DNA of 64,000 nt, taken from contig UEGR01000008.1 in NCBI GenBank assembly GCA_900465685.1, positions 104,886 to 168,885 of the forward strand, given 5' to 3'. The position numbers and the translations under genes are program-made. Under the pieces are notes generated by a model, which was not told the origin of the DNA, made no database searches, and saw only the letters and a list, made by a program, of their open reading frames with translations. Origin of the DNA: Hyphomicrobiales bacterium. Lineage in GTDB: Bacteria > Pseudomonadota > Alphaproteobacteria > Rhizobiales > Rhizobiaceae. How positions within the stretch are numbered: the stretch's first letter is position 1; each line of letters opens with the position of its first letter. Below are positions 17,592 through 27,129 of this stretch, piece by piece.

Positions 17592-19181
17592 TTATTGCGC
17601 GTTAACGAGGAAATATCCCACTGGCATCTGCATATCAGGGCGCGTTTTATAAGCGATGCTCGTGGTCATGATGCCTGTCGTCGGCACTGGAATATTTGCG
17701 TTCGCCAAAAGGCCTGCAATGTGCGCATTGGGCGTGGCATCACCAAACCACATGACCAGAATTGGCGCAGTGATCTGCTTGGCTCCGTCAGGCGTTTCGG
17801 GGTGAACCACCTTCAGCGATGGATCGAACAGCCGGAAATTGCCCGGTATCTGTGCATTATCCGCCACGATGGTCTTGAAAGGCCCATGGCTGCTGATTTC
17901 CGTATAAAGCTGGCGATAATCCAACTGCCCATAGGGCGGGGCGCTCGACCCATAGATGAGATAATAGGACAGAACCGGCGGAACCAGCAGGGCAACCACC
18001 GCGCCCATGACCGCGTATTCGGTAACCGGGCGTTTGCCGATGCGGAAACGCTCCAGACGGAAAGCCAGAACGGCGGGCAAAAGAAATAGCACAGGCTGAA
18101 GCCAGCGGTCCTTGACGTCATTGGCGCCCGTCACAACGACACCGATGAGAACGATAAGCAGACCGACAACCACCAGACGGCGCATGAATGTCTCGCCGGG
18201 CGTATAGGGCGTGGTGGGCACCGTGCGCTTCTTGATGTGGATGAGGGCGATGATCGTCGCGATTGCCAGTGCCAGAACCGAAAACAGGAAGGCTGCTTCA
18301 ACGAAGCTCTCAATGCCGTTCAGCCGGTCGAAGAACAGGTTTCCCGATGCACCCATCTGCAATTTGCCCGAACGGGCAATGACGCTCGACTTATGTGCGA
18401 ACATCCATGTTGCCGTCGGTCCGACACAGATTGCGAAAGCGAGCAGGGTGACTGCCGAAAGTTTTGACAGCAATACAGCTCGATATTCCGGGACTGAAAG
18501 CCCGGTTACGATCACCATGATCAGGAAGAACGACGCGTTGAACTTGCCCAGAAGCGCTGCGGTCATGGCAACGCCAAGGAGAGCAGCCGAAATCACGCTG
18601 CGCTTGCGCATGTGCCAGGCAAAGGCCAGGAAGGTCCAGCCGCATCCCGCCGTACCTGCCACCGAATGGGTCAATGCGCGCTGCGATTCCCAGCCGATCT
18701 GCGGAATAAGAAAGAGGCCGAGCATGCTGGCCGAAGCCACGGAGCGCGAAAAGCCCAGAAGCCGCATGGCGCCAAAGACACTGAGGAACAGGCTTGCCAG
18801 CATGCCGAACTTCACGATTTGAAGCGTCAGCATGGATGTGCCCAAGACGGAGGCGGCAAGATTGGTCGTCCATGTATAGAGCGGCGGCTGCGAACCGCCA
18901 TAGCCCCAGTCGAGATAGCCTATATTGGCAAGCTGTTCCGCATCATCGAGTCCGGCACCGTTGGAGATATATGTCACCAGAACGGCCTGAAGCACGAAAT
19001 AGCACACTATAAAAAGAACGGCCCAAGGCAGTCCCAGTATTTCTTTGTCTGCGGTAGACGCGGTTTGTCTTAATGCGGTCAAGCTTGAAGTCCCGATGCT
19101 GAACGAAATGCCCCAGATAGGCGCAAACAGGCTGCTACATGTCACAGGATTATGTTCGGATTTCAATCCGCGCAGCGCCAA
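17592..19181 (-). CDS. GT39-family membrane glycosyltransferase (PMT_2/ArnT-like)
   Basis: A 529-residue polytopic protein with about ten membrane helices. The first periplasmic loop carries the acidic pair in NGAGLDDAEQ and the PPLYTW motif (GGSQPPLYTW), typical of polyprenyl-phosphate-sugar-dependent GT39 enzymes. It has a soluble C-terminal periplasmic region (about residues 420-529). Such enzymes modify envelope glycans or lipids; acceptor and sugar are unknown. The N-terminal 45 residues before the first helix are poorly supported and a later start is possible. The gene is isolated, with no sugar-synthesis neighbours. Confidence 0.8.
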   Translation of the reverse strand: MALRGLKSEHNPVTCSSLFAPIWGISFSIGTSSLTALRQTASTADKEILGLPWAVLFIVCYFVLQAVLVTYISNGAGLDDAEQLANIGYLDWGYGGSQPPLYTWTTNLAASVLGTSMLTLQIVKFGMLASLFLSVFGAMRLLGFSRSVASASMLGLFLIPQIGWESQRALTHSVAGTAGCGWTFLAFAWHMRKRSVISAALLGVAMTAALLGKFNASFFLIMVIVTGLSVPEYRAVLLSKLSAVTLLAFAICVGPTATWMFAHKSSVIARSGKLQMGASGNLFFDRLNGIESFVEAAFLFSVLALAIATIIALIHIKKRTVPTTPYTPGETFMRRLVVVGLLIVLIGVVVTGANDVKDRWLQPVLFLLPAVLAFRLERFRIGKRPVTEYAVMGAVVALLVPPVLSYYLIYGSSAPPYGQLDYRQLYTEISSHGPFKTIVADNAQIPGNFRLFDPSLKVVHPETPDGAKQITAPILVMWFGDATPNAHIAGLLANANIPVPTTGIMTTSIAYKTRPDMQMPVGYFLVNAQ

Positions 19182-19469
19182 TCAATCGAAATAAGCGGAC
19201 AATATTTGATAAAATTTTCGTTTACGGCAAAAACCGCGCTGCCTTACGGCGCACGGTTTTGCCAACTACGCATGGCAATCCCACCGAAAAACGCTGGTGA
19301 GAGATACATAAAGCTCCGGTACGCAATACCAGATCCGGAGCATCGAGAGAGGCTCAGCCTGTCTCGAGCTCCTTTTTATCCGAACATCGTTACCGTACGG
19401 TTAGCAGAGGATTAAGCAAATCTAAACATTGCCTTTTTGAGGCAAGTTTTTTCATGCGTGTGATCTTTT

Positions 19470-20360
19470 TTACTTTGTATCCGACTTTTCGCGCAGATGG
19501 TTGATAATGCCGGAAAAGTCGTCGCCGCCATGGCCTTCACTGTCGAACAGTGAATAAATCGCCTCCGCATGGGCGCCAAGCGGGGTTTCCGCGCCAGCGC
19601 TTTTCGCAGCTTCCTGCGAAAGCTTCAGATCCTTCAGCATCAGCGCTGCGGCAAAGCCCGGCTTGTAATCACGGTTTGCTGGCGAGGTTGGAACCGGCCC
19701 CGGGACCGGACAATAAGTGGTGAGCGACCAGCACTGGCCCGAGGATGTGGAAGCCACATCGAAAAGCGCCTGATGTGAAAGGCCGAGCTTCTCGGCCAGC
19801 ACGAAGGCTTCACTGACGCCGATCATCGAAATGCCGAGAATCATATTGTTGCAGATCTTGGCAGCCTGTCCGGCTCCGTCGCCGCCGCAATGCACGATCT
19901 TGCCAGCCATTGGCTTGAGGATTGGTTCGCCACGCTGGAAGGCCTTGTCACTGCCGCCTGCCATAAAAGTCAGTGTGCCTGCGGCTGCACCACCCGTGCC
20001 GCCCGAAACCGGCGCATCGATGGAGAGATGTCCATGACTTGCCGCAAGTGCGTGCGCCTTGCGGGCAGAATCCACGTCGATTGTGGAGCAATCGATAAAA
20101 GCCGAATCTTTTCGCGCCTTAGGGGCGATTTCCTCATAAACGGCGAGAACATGCTTGCCAGCGGGCAGCATGGTGATGACCGTGTCGACATCCGCAACGG
20201 CCTCCACCGCGCTGGTCGCGATCTGCAATCCATTGGCGCGTGCCTCTTCAAGATGCTGTGGCAACAAATCAAACCCGCGCACCGTGTGTCCGGCCTTGAC
20301 CAGATTTGCCGCCATCGGGCCGCCCATATTGCCGAGGCCGATAAATGCGATAGTGGCCAT
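19470..20360 (-). CDS. mmsB: 3-hydroxyisobutyrate dehydrogenase
   Basis: NAD-dependent enzyme of valine catabolism that oxidises 3-hydroxyisobutyrate to methylmalonate semialdehyde. The 296-residue length is normal. Residues 1-160 form the Rossmann domain (GLGNMG at 8-13), the substrate motif DAPVSGGTGGAAAGTLTFM lies at 115-133, and catalytic Lys168 sits in GQAAKICNN. The C-terminal helical domain contains the mmsB-type stretch SGQCWSLTTYCPVPGPVP. It starts 26 bases after the acyl-CoA dehydrogenase gene, so the two form an operon. Methylmalonate semialdehyde dehydrogenase (mmsA) is not adjacent. Confidence 0.93.
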   Translation of the reverse strand: MATIAFIGLGNMGGPMAANLVKAGHTVRGFDLLPQHLEEARANGLQIATSAVEAVADVDTVITMLPAGKHVLAVYEEIAPKARKDSAFIDCSTIDVDSARKAHALAASHGHLSIDAPVSGGTGGAAAGTLTFMAGGSDKAFQRGEPILKPMAGKIVHCGGDGAGQAAKICNNMILGISMIGVSEAFVLAEKLGLSHQALFDVASTSSGQCWSLTTYCPVPGPVPTSPANRDYKPGFAAALMLKDLKLSQEAAKSAGAETPLGAHAEAIYSLFDSEGHGGDDFSGIINHLREKSDTK

Positions 20361-20386
20361 GATAAACTCCTCCGTATAAGTGCTGT

Positions 20387-21544
20387 TCAGCGGCCGATCA
20401 TATGCCTTGCAATGATCACGCGCATGATTTCGTTGGTCCCCTCCAGAATCTGGTGCACGCGCAGGTCTCGGACCAGCTTTTCGATCCCGTAATCGTGGAG
20501 ATAACCGTAGCCGCCAAAGAGCTGCAGCGCTTCATTGGCGACATTGAAGCCGGTGTCGGTTACAAACCGCTTGGCCATGGCTGACCATTTGCCAGCATCG
20601 TGGGTTTTGCGGTCGAGCTTGCTTGCGGCGGCGTAAAGCAGCAGCCGTGCAGCTGAAAGCTCCGTTTCCATATCCGCGAGGCGAAACTGCAAGGCTTGAA
20701 AACGGTCTATTGTTTGTCCGAAGGCCTTGCGCTCGCCGCAATATTCAAGCGCCTTGTCGAGTGCAGATTGCGCGCCGCCAAGCGAGCAGGCTCCGATATT
20801 CAGCCGTCCACCGTCGAGACCGGCCATAGCGATCTTGAAGCCTGTGCCTTCGTCGCCAAGCCGGTTTTCCACCGGTACGCGGCAGTTGTCGAAAATGACT
20901 GTTCGCGTCGGCTGACAGTTCCAGCCCATCTTGTATTCGTTAGCGCCGAAGGACAGGCCGGGTGCATCTTTTGGCACAACAAGCGTGGAAATGCCTTTCG
21001 GACCGTCCTCGCCGGTACGCACCATGGTGACGTAAATGTCGGTCTCTCCGGCACCGGAAATAAACTGCTTTGCACCATTGATGACATAATGGTCGCCATC
21101 CCGCGTGGCGCGGGTGCGAAGGGCTGCGGCATCCGAGCCAGAACCCGGTTCAGTCAAACAATAACTGGCCAGCCGATCCATCGATGTCAGATCAGGCAGG
21201 AACTGCTGGCGTTGCGTCTCGTTGCCAAATGTGTCGATCATCCACGCAGCCATGTTGTGGATGGAGACAAAGGCCGAGAATGACGGGCAGGCGGCGGCAA
21301 GCGCCTCGAAAATAAGCACCGCATCCATGCGTTTCAGCGCTGATCCGCCGACATCTTCGCGGACATAGATGCCGCCCATGCCGAGCGATCCGGCCTCGCG
21401 AAGCGCATCAACCGGGAAATGCTTGTCGCGGTCCCATTGCAGCGCATGGGGTGCAATCCGGTCGCTGGCGAAGCCGCGCGCCATCTCCTGAATGGCAAGC
21501 TGTTCTTCATTCAGCTCGAACTGGTTCTGTTCGCCAGCATCCAT
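20387..21544 (-). CDS. Acyl-CoA dehydrogenase, probably isobutyryl-CoA dehydrogenase
   Basis: A 385-residue FAD enzyme with the standard three-domain acyl-CoA dehydrogenase fold. Visible signatures are CLTEPGSGSDAAALRT (FAD/substrate region), the middle domain GAKQFISGAG, and the C-terminal QLFGGYGYLHDYGIEKLVRD with catalytic Glu368 in LEGTNEIMR. Co-transcription with mmsB points to isobutyryl-CoA oxidation in valine breakdown, a specificity inferred from context. A short-branched-chain acyl-CoA dehydrogenase is the main alternative. Confidence 0.88.
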   Translation of the reverse strand: MDAGEQNQFELNEEQLAIQEMARGFASDRIAPHALQWDRDKHFPVDALREAGSLGMGGIYVREDVGGSALKRMDAVLIFEALAAACPSFSAFVSIHNMAAWMIDTFGNETQRQQFLPDLTSMDRLASYCLTEPGSGSDAAALRTRATRDGDHYVINGAKQFISGAGETDIYVTMVRTGEDGPKGISTLVVPKDAPGLSFGANEYKMGWNCQPTRTVIFDNCRVPVENRLGDEGTGFKIAMAGLDGGRLNIGACSLGGAQSALDKALEYCGERKAFGQTIDRFQALQFRLADMETELSAARLLLYAAASKLDRKTHDAGKWSAMAKRFVTDTGFNVANEALQLFGGYGYLHDYGIEKLVRDLRVHQILEGTNEIMRVIIARHMIGR

Positions 21545-21813
21545 GGTTTCCTCCCTATGAGTACCGCTCCTCTGAGCTGGACTAGAGCATAAGACCGGAG
21601 AACTGCCAACGCTCCATTGGAATAATCTTGCTCACATTTGTAATAAACTGATGCGCATTTTTGCATAGATCAAGGGGATGATGAGGCGCTGAGGAATCCG
21701 CTCGATGTGCATTGGCTTTGGAGATTGTGGCGCGCAACGTTTGACGCGGACCGGCTGATGAATAGTAACCCGCGTAGATGGGCGCCGAAAATTCTGGCAA
21801 ATACTGATTGGCA

Positions 21814-22437
21814 CTACAGTCGCGTCACATAAGGCTCTGAAAGCTCTCCATAAGGCAACGCCCCATATATGTCGTCATAGCGAGGCGGACCGTTTCTTAA
21901 GCCGTTCTGGGGCGATGGACTGACGTTCGGTGAAGTGTGTTGTGGCATAGAAACATGTGTTTCGTGATAAACGGCGTTAATTGGAAGAGGACGGTGGTCA
22001 TCTAAATAGTATGGAGTAGGTGCTCTTGTTTCAATTTGCCTATTGCGTGAACGATAAATCCTCTCAGAAGAACTACCCATCATACCGCCTCTTGGAGAAA
22101 TAGTGCTAGGGGTTGGAGATTCTAATCGAGGTAGAGTTGTTTCACTGTTCTCATGGTGTGATTGAAGGCTATAGGGGCGGTAATCCTGATGGTGGTCACC
22201 AAAAATATTGTTGTAGCTCGGTGGGGTGGCCGAGTAGGGCGGCGGCGGTGATAATCTATTCATACGCGGTTGTGCCGACCCGAAGCCGACATTTGGGTAG
22301 TGATACATTGTGGAGATGGAATATGGCTCCGAATTTTGCGCTGCCATGGTGGCGTTGTGTCGCGCTATAGCTGCCGTGAGTTGGCTGTAGTCCCCCCATT
22401 CTGGCGGGATTTCTAAGGGGCTACTATTGAATGGCAT
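21814..22437 (-). CDS. Pro/Tyr-rich, probably disordered protein with three PPxY motifs
   Basis: A 207-residue protein of no family I recognise. It is rich in Pro, Ser and Tyr (16 Tyr), has no Cys, no signal peptide and no membrane segment, and looks disordered. Three PPxY motifs are present: PPPY (65-68), PPSY (72-75) and PPRY (184-187). The last two share a longer pattern, PPSYNNIFG and PPRYDDIYG. PPxY is the classical ligand of eukaryotic WW domains, so a secreted or host-facing role is conceivable but only inferred. The gene sits in an AT-rich patch between acd and cobQ. Its ribosome site is weak. It could instead be a lineage-specific orphan or a non-expressed frame. Confidence 0.5.
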   Translation of the reverse strand: MPFNSSPLEIPPEWGDYSQLTAAIARHNATMAAQNSEPYSISTMYHYPNVGFGSAQPRMNRLSPPPPYSATPPSYNNIFGDHHQDYRPYSLQSHHENSETTLPRLESPTPSTISPRGGMMGSSSERIYRSRNRQIETRAPTPYYLDDHRPLPINAVYHETHVSMPQHTSPNVSPSPQNGLRNGPPRYDDIYGALPYGELSEPYVTRL

Positions 22438-22644
22438 GTCCTGGCTTCTCGAAAATGCTCACCAATAGATACCTCGGCGTCTTTCCATATTCGACTGGGA
22501 GGACTCTCAGCGGACGTAAGATTAAGATGCCAACAACGACTGGCAACCGAGCCCATGTAATGAAGACATCGGAACCAATGGCTCTTCGACTGAGTTGTGG
22601 GTGAACACGTTGCCACGACCTAATGTTTCAGCTACGCAGATCGG

Positions 22645-24096
22645 ATGGTACGGGCAGTTATGTTTCAGGGAACGGGGTCTGATGTCGGCAAGAGCGTGCT
22701 TGTCGCGGGGCTCTGTCGCGTGGCGCGCAATCGCGGATTGAAGGTCCGTCCGTTCAAGCCTCAGAACATGTCGAACAATGCTGCGGTCAGTGATGACGGT
22801 GGGGAAATCGGTCGCGCCCAGTGGCTACAGGCGCTGGCGTCCGGCATTCCATCATCGGTGCATATGAACCCTGTTCTGCTGAAGCCCCAGACGGATATGG
22901 GCAGCCAGATCGTAGTGCAGGGCCAGGTGCGCGGCGAAGCGCGCGGACGCTATTATCAGGAACTAAAGCCGCACCTGATGGCGTCGGTGATGGAATCCTT
23001 TGCCATCGTCAGCGAAGGTGCAGACCTTGTGCTGATAGAAGGGGCCGGTTCGCCAGCGGAAATCAATCTTCGGGCCGGAGATATCGCCAATATGGGCTTC
23101 GCAACACGGGCAAATGTGCCGGTGGTGCTGGTCGGTGATATTGATCGGGGCGGGGTGATTGCCTCGCTGGTAGGGACGCACACAATCCTGCCGGAAGAAG
23201 ATCGCGCCATGGTGCGCGGTTTCATCATCAACAAGTTTCGCGGTGACATTTCTCTGTTCGACGACGGGCTGGAAGCGATAGGGCGCTTCACCGGTTGGCC
23301 TTCTTTCGGTGTTGTTCCGTGGCTCAAGGCTGTTTCCAGATTGCCGGCCGAAGATTCGGTGGTTCTGGAGCGTGCCGTGCGCAGCGCCGACAAGGCGCTG
23401 AAAGTTGCGGTTCCGATGTTGCCGCGCATCGCCAATTTCGACGATCTGGACCCGCTGAAAGTCGAACCTGCTGTAGAGGTGGTCATGGTGCCGCCCGGTA
23501 CGCCGCTTCCGCCCGATGCCGGGCTGGTCGTGTTGCCCGGAACGAAGTCCACCATTGCCGATCTGCTGGCGTTTCGCGAAAACGGATGGGATCGCGATCT
23601 GGCAGCGCACGTAAAGCGCGGCGGACATGTACTCGGTATCTGCGGTGGTTTTCAAATGCTGGGGCGCAGCATCCGCGATCCGCACGGGATCGAAGGACAG
23701 GTGCGCGAAGCGGAAGGGCTGGGGCTGCTGGATATCGAAACCATCATGGAGCCGGAAAAAGTCGTCCGCAATGTCGAGGCGAGTTCATTGCTCTATGATG
23801 CGCCACTCGAAGGATATGAAATTCATATCGGCCGCACGACAGGTGCGGATATGTTCAGGCCTTTTGCACGCATCGGGGATCATGATGACGGCGCGGTCTC
23901 TCCGAATGGTCGGATTATGGGGACTTATCTGCACGGCGTTTTCGGCGCGGATCGTTTCCGGCAGCAATTTCTCGCCACGCTGGGGGTCGAAGGCGGCGCG
24001 GGCAATTATCGTTTGACCGTCGAGACGGCGCTCGACGAATTGGCCGAGGGGCTGGAAGCCTGTCTCGATATCGACGCGTTGTTTTCTTTGATATGA
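22645..24096 (+). CDS. cobQ: Cobyric acid synthase
   Basis: Cytoplasmic enzyme that amidates four carboxyl groups of adenosylcobyrinic a,c-diamide using glutamine and ATP. The 483-residue length is normal. The N-terminal synthetase domain starts with the P-loop GTGSDVGKS (9-17) and [13 protein letters not shown]. The C-terminal glutaminase domain has nucleophile Cys333 in GICGGFQML and the His of GTYLHGVF. It precedes the riboswitch-controlled cobalt/cobalamin operon but ends before the riboswitch and so has its own promoter. No riboswitch was seen upstream of it. Confidence 0.96.
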   Translation: MVRAVMFQGTGSDVGKSVLVAGLCRVARNRGLKVRPFKPQNMSNNAAVSDDGGEIGRAQWLQALASGIPSSVHMNPVLLKPQTDMGSQIVVQGQVRGEARGRYYQELKPHLMASVMESFAIVSEGADLVLIEGAGSPAEINLRAGDIANMGFATRANVPVVLVGDIDRGGVIASLVGTHTILPEEDRAMVRGFIINKFRGDISLFDDGLEAIGRFTGWPSFGVVPWLKAVSRLPAEDSVVLERAVRSADKALKVAVPMLPRIANFDDLDPLKVEPAVEVVMVPPGTPLPPDAGLVVLPGTKSTIADLLAFRENGWDRDLAAHVKRGGHVLGICGGFQMLGRSIRDPHGIEGQVREAEGLGLLDIETIMEPEKVVRNVEASSLLYDAPLEGYEIHIGRTTGADMFRPFARIGDHDDGAVSPNGRIMGTYLHGVFGADRFRQQFLATLGVEGGAGNYRLTVETALDELAEGLEACLDIDALFSLI

Positions 24097-24181
24097 CACG
24101 GCATGCGCGCCCATCTTTTGGCCCACAACTATGCCCACAGGCCCGATTGACGGTGCTGTGGCAAAGGCCTAATGTCCGACC

Positions 24182-24392
24182 ATGTGACAGGTTTTCGCCG
24201 GACGAATCCGGTGGGACCAAGAGGGAATGCGAAGGACGGACCCAATTCGGGCGTCTTTATCGCAGCCGACCCCGCGACTGTAGAGCGGAGAGGAATGAAG
24301 CCAGGCCGGGTAACCGGCAGCCACTGGAACTTAAAGTTCCGGGAAGGCGGTGACATTTCCGACGACCCGTGAGCCAGGAGACCTGCCTGTTG
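24182..24392 (+). promoter_or_regulatory. Cobalamin (adenosylcobalamin) riboswitch
   Basis: A 5' leader with the conserved cobalamin aptamer elements in order: GGGAATGCGAAGGACGG, CCGCGACTGTAGAGCGG, GGAATGAAGCCAGG, the B12 box AGCCACTGG at about 24318-24326, GGGAAGGCGG, and the closing GAGCCAGGAGACCTGCC. Downstream of the aptamer are a small hairpin (GGGTATTATACCC) and pairing near CATGGGAGG before the cbtB ribosome site. This suggests that ligand binding shuts down expression of cbtB-cbtA-cobU-cobW-cobN-cobO. The limits are approximate. Confidence 0.93.
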
Positions 24393-24455
24393 CAGAAGGG
24401 TATTATACCCGCGCCCCATGGGAGGTTTTTCCCTGCTGCCTGCACGGAGGTTGTC

Positions 24456-24644
24456 ATGGCCGCACGTATAAATAATTCTGTTTCCACCACTGTATCTCTG
24501 CCTTTGGCTGCACGCCTTGGTACGGCTGTGGTTTCCCTGCTCCTCGGCGCCTTTCTCGTTTACGGCGTTGGCCTTGCGCATTCGGATACGCTGCACGATT
24601 CAGCGCACGATACCCGCCATTCTTACGGCTTTCCCTGCCATTGA
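24456..24644 (+). CDS. cbtB: Cobalt transporter subunit CbtB
   Basis: A 62-residue protein with one membrane helix (about residues 20-40) and a His-rich tail with His at HSDTLHDSAHDTRHSYG and a final Cys-His. This is the CbtB pattern: a short partner of CbtA in predicted cobalt uptake. GGAGG lies 5 bases before the ATG. It is the first gene behind the cobalamin riboswitch, which supports a role in cobalt supply for B12. Confidence 0.92.
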   Translation: MAARINNSVSTTVSLPLAARLGTAVVSLLLGAFLVYGVGLAHSDTLHDSAHDTRHSYGFPCH

Positions 24645-24787
24645 TGCATTAGCATCGACATTGCGAGCCGCGTTTACGCGCCGGTTTGCGTGGGGAATGA
24701 ACGTAGACGTGTTTTTCAAGGAAGCTGACACTGCTTTGCGTCCGATGGCTGTGGCTATCGGCGATTTTTTGCAGTTGGGGGACTAAA

Positions 24788-25546
24788 ATGTTGATCCGTT
24801 ATCTTTTGGCTACGCTTGCTGCGGGCCTTCTGGCAGGGCTTCTCGTGACGCCTGCCATGTATCTCAAGACCGTTCCGCTCATCCTGCAGGCGGAAGTTTA
24901 TGAAGAGGCTGGCGGCGGCCATAGCCACGATCTGGGTCATGGACCGGCGGAAGCTGCGCCGCATGCACAGGCCACTGCCGAAGCCCCCGCCCATGATCAT
25001 GCGGCAGCCGCCGCACCAGCCGAAGAAGAAGCCGGGGCAGAACTGCCGTTTGGCCGTCTTGGCAATACGATCCTGGCCAACCTCGTTGCCGGTTCTGGTT
25101 TTGCCCTGCTGCTCGGTGGTATTGCGCTGCTGCTCGGTCGTCCAATCACGGTGCAGAACGGCCTTTACTGGGGCATGGCCGGTTTCTTTGCGGTGGCGTT
25201 CATGCCAGCGCTCGGCCTGTCGCCGGAACTGCCGGCCATGCCTGCGGCTGATCTTGCCCAGCGCCAGCTCTGGTGGATATCGACGGTCGTACTCAGCGGC
25301 GTGGGTCTCTATCTGATCGTGCTGCGCGGCGAAATCTGGGCAAAATTGCTCGGCCTCGTCGCCATTATTGCCCCGCATGTCTATGGCGCGCCGCATCCAG
25401 AGGATATTGCATCGCCAATTCCGTCGCTGCTCGCATCGCAATATGCGGTCGCTTCGCTGGCGACGAACCTGTTCATGTGGGCGGTGATCGGTCTGGCGCT
25501 TGGCTGGTTCATCCAGCATTACGCCGCATCGGAACTGGAAGGCTGA
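24788..25546 (+). CDS. cbtA: Cobalt transporter subunit CbtA
   Basis: A 252-residue inner-membrane protein with about five to six helices (residues 5-25, 95-120, 125-148, 160-185, 190-210, 225-245). After the first helix, residues 37-78 form a His-, Glu- and Ala-rich loop ([21 protein letters not shown]) that could capture metal. This is the CbtA layout. GGGGGA precedes the start. It works with CbtB; cobalt specificity is inferred from riboswitch control and B12 neighbours. Confidence 0.92.
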   Translation: MLIRYLLATLAAGLLAGLLVTPAMYLKTVPLILQAEVYEEAGGGHSHDLGHGPAEAAPHAQATAEAPAHDHAAAAAPAEEEAGAELPFGRLGNTILANLVAGSGFALLLGGIALLLGRPITVQNGLYWGMAGFFAVAFMPALGLSPELPAMPAADLAQRQLWWISTVVLSGVGLYLIVLRGEIWAKLLGLVAIIAPHVYGAPHPEDIASPIPSLLASQYAVASLATNLFMWAVIGLALGWFIQHYAASELEG

Positions 25547-25550
25547 TAGC

Positions 25551-26072
25551 GTGGCTCTGCCCGGAAAAATAACCTTTGTTCTTGGCGGAGCCCGTTCGGG
25601 TAAGTCGTCCTATGCCGAAAAGCTGGTTGAAGCCTCCGGGCTTCAGCCGGTTTATCTGGCGACGGGGCGCGCCTTCGACGGAGAAATGGAAAGCCGTATT
25701 GCGGTGCATCGCGACCGGCGCGGTACGCAATGGCAGACCGTAGAAGAGCCGCTCGATTTGAAGAGCGCACTTCTGCAACAGGCACAATCATCGAAATTCG
25801 TGCTGGTTGACTGCCTGACCCTTTGGGTCACCAATCTCATGATGGCCGAGCGCGATATCGCCGCGGAATCGCGCGATCTGGTCGCCGCGCTTCCGGCCCT
25901 CCGCGGGCCGGTGGTTTTTGTGTCCAACGAAGTGGGGCTCGGCATCGTGCCGGAAAACCGCATGGCGCGGGAATTTCGTGATCATGCAGGTTTTCTGCAT
26001 CAAGCCATCGCTGCGGCGGCAGACGAAGTTTATTTCATGGCGGCAGGTTTGCCGCTCAAGATGAAGGGATAA
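25551..26072 (+). CDS. cobU: Adenosylcobinamide kinase / adenosylcobinamide-phosphate guanylyltransferase
   Basis: Bifunctional enzyme (CobP in Pseudomonas denitrificans) that phosphorylates adenosylcobinamide and then adds GMP to give AdoCbi-GDP. It is 173 residues from the GTG at 25551, preceded by GGAAGG; the longer open frame overlaps cbtA and is not used. The P-loop is GGARSGKSS (12-20), with [10 protein letters not shown] and [19 protein letters not shown] further on. It starts 4 bases after the cbtA stop. Confidence 0.94.
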   Translation: MALPGKITFVLGGARSGKSSYAEKLVEASGLQPVYLATGRAFDGEMESRIAVHRDRRGTQWQTVEEPLDLKSALLQQAQSSKFVLVDCLTLWVTNLMMAERDIAAESRDLVAALPALRGPVVFVSNEVGLGIVPENRMAREFRDHAGFLHQAIAAAADEVYFMAAGLPLKMKG

Positions 26073-26076
26073 TTTT

Positions 26077-27129
26077 ATGCAGGGTCAAAAGATACCGGCT
26101 ACCGTGATCACCGGCTTTCTCGGATCGGGCAAGACCACGATGATCCGTAATCTGCTCGAAAATGCCAATGGCAAGCGCATTGCGCTGATCATCAATGAAT
26201 TTGGTGATCTTGGTGTCGATGGCGGCATTCTGAAAGGTTGCGGCATCGAGACTTGCCGCGAGGAAGACGTGATCGAACTCAACAATGGCTGCATTTGCTG
26301 CACCGTTGCCGATGATTTCATCCCGACCATGACTAAGCTGCTCGACCGCGCGGACCGTCCGGATCACATCGTCATCGAGACGTCCGGCCTTGCATTGCCG
26401 CAGCCGCTGGTCGCCGCCTTCAACTGGCCGGAGATCAAGACGCAGGTCACGGTCGATGGCGTGGTGACGGTTATCGATGCCGCCGCTGTAGCCGAAGGCC
26501 GTTTTGCAGACGATCATGACAAGGTGGATGCGCAGCGCGCTGCCGATGAATCGCTTGATCATGAAAGCCCGCTTGAAGAACTGTTTGAAGACCAGATTCA
26601 TGCAGCCGACCTGATCGTGCTCAACAAGGCCGACCTGATTGACGCGTCGAGCCTCGACAGTGTGAAGGCTGACGTTGCCGAGCGTTCCTCGCGCCGCGTC
26701 AACATGGTGCCTGCAAGTTTCGGCAAGCTTGGCGCAGATGTGCTGCTCGGCCTCGGCGTCGGTACGGAAGACGATATCGCCAACCGCAAGTCGCATCATG
26801 AAATCCATCATGCCGATGGCCACGAGCATGATCACGATGAATTCGAGAGCTTTGTGGTCGAAGCCGGTTCTGTTTCGGACCCGAAGGTCTTTGCCGAAAA
26901 GCTGAAGACCATCATCTCGGACCATGATGTTCTGCGGCTCAAGGGCTTTGTCGATGTGCCGGGCAAGCCGATGCGTCTGGTGGTGCAGGCTGTCGGCCCG
27001 CGTATCGAGCATTACTTCGACCGCCCGTGGGGCAAAGATGAAGCCCGTTCGACGCGTCTCGTTGTCATCGGTCTGCATGAGATTGATGAAACCGCCATTG
27101 CCAAGGCCGTGAAAGACGCAGTTTTGTAA
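26077..27129 (+). CDS. cobW: CobW, GTPase of the COG0523 metallochaperone family
   Basis: A 350-residue G3E-type GTPase. The Walker A motif GFLGSGKT is at 13-20, the metal-binding CICC motif at 72-75, NKAD in the second half, and a His/Asp-rich insert (HHADGHEHDHDE) before the C-terminal CobW_C domain. In B12 gene clusters CobW is thought to deliver cobalt to the CobNST chelatase. The adjacent cobN start overlaps the cobW stop (TAATG), which supports that partnership. Confidence 0.94.
   Translation: MQGQKIPATVITGFLGSGKTTMIRNLLENANGKRIALIINEFGDLGVDGGILKGCGIETCREEDVIELNNGCICCTVADDFIPTMTKLLDRADRPDHIVIETSGLALPQPLVAAFNWPEIKTQVTVDGVVTVIDAAAVAEGRFADDHDKVDAQRAADESLDHESPLEELFEDQIHAADLIVLNKADLIDASSLDSVKADVAERSSRRVNMVPASFGKLGADVLLGLGVGTEDDIANRKSHHEIHHADGHEHDHDEFESFVVEAGSVSDPKVFAEKLKTIISDHDVLRLKGFVDVPGKPMRLVVQAVGPRIEHYFDRPWGKDEARSTRLVVIGLHEIDETAIAKAVKDAVL

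Noticed and set aside
21582..21800. 72-residue frame containing APIYAGYY downstream of the PPxY gene
   Set aside because: Tempting as a continuation in another frame, but it lacks PPxY, has a TTG start, and gives no sign of a frameshifted copy.
22413..22616. 67-residue minus-strand frame upstream of the PPxY gene
   Set aside because: No ribosome site, no family, and it overlaps the PPxY start; it may be leader sequence.
22438..22644. Possible cobalamin riboswitch in front of cobQ
   Set aside because: No B12 box or aptamer motifs are present.
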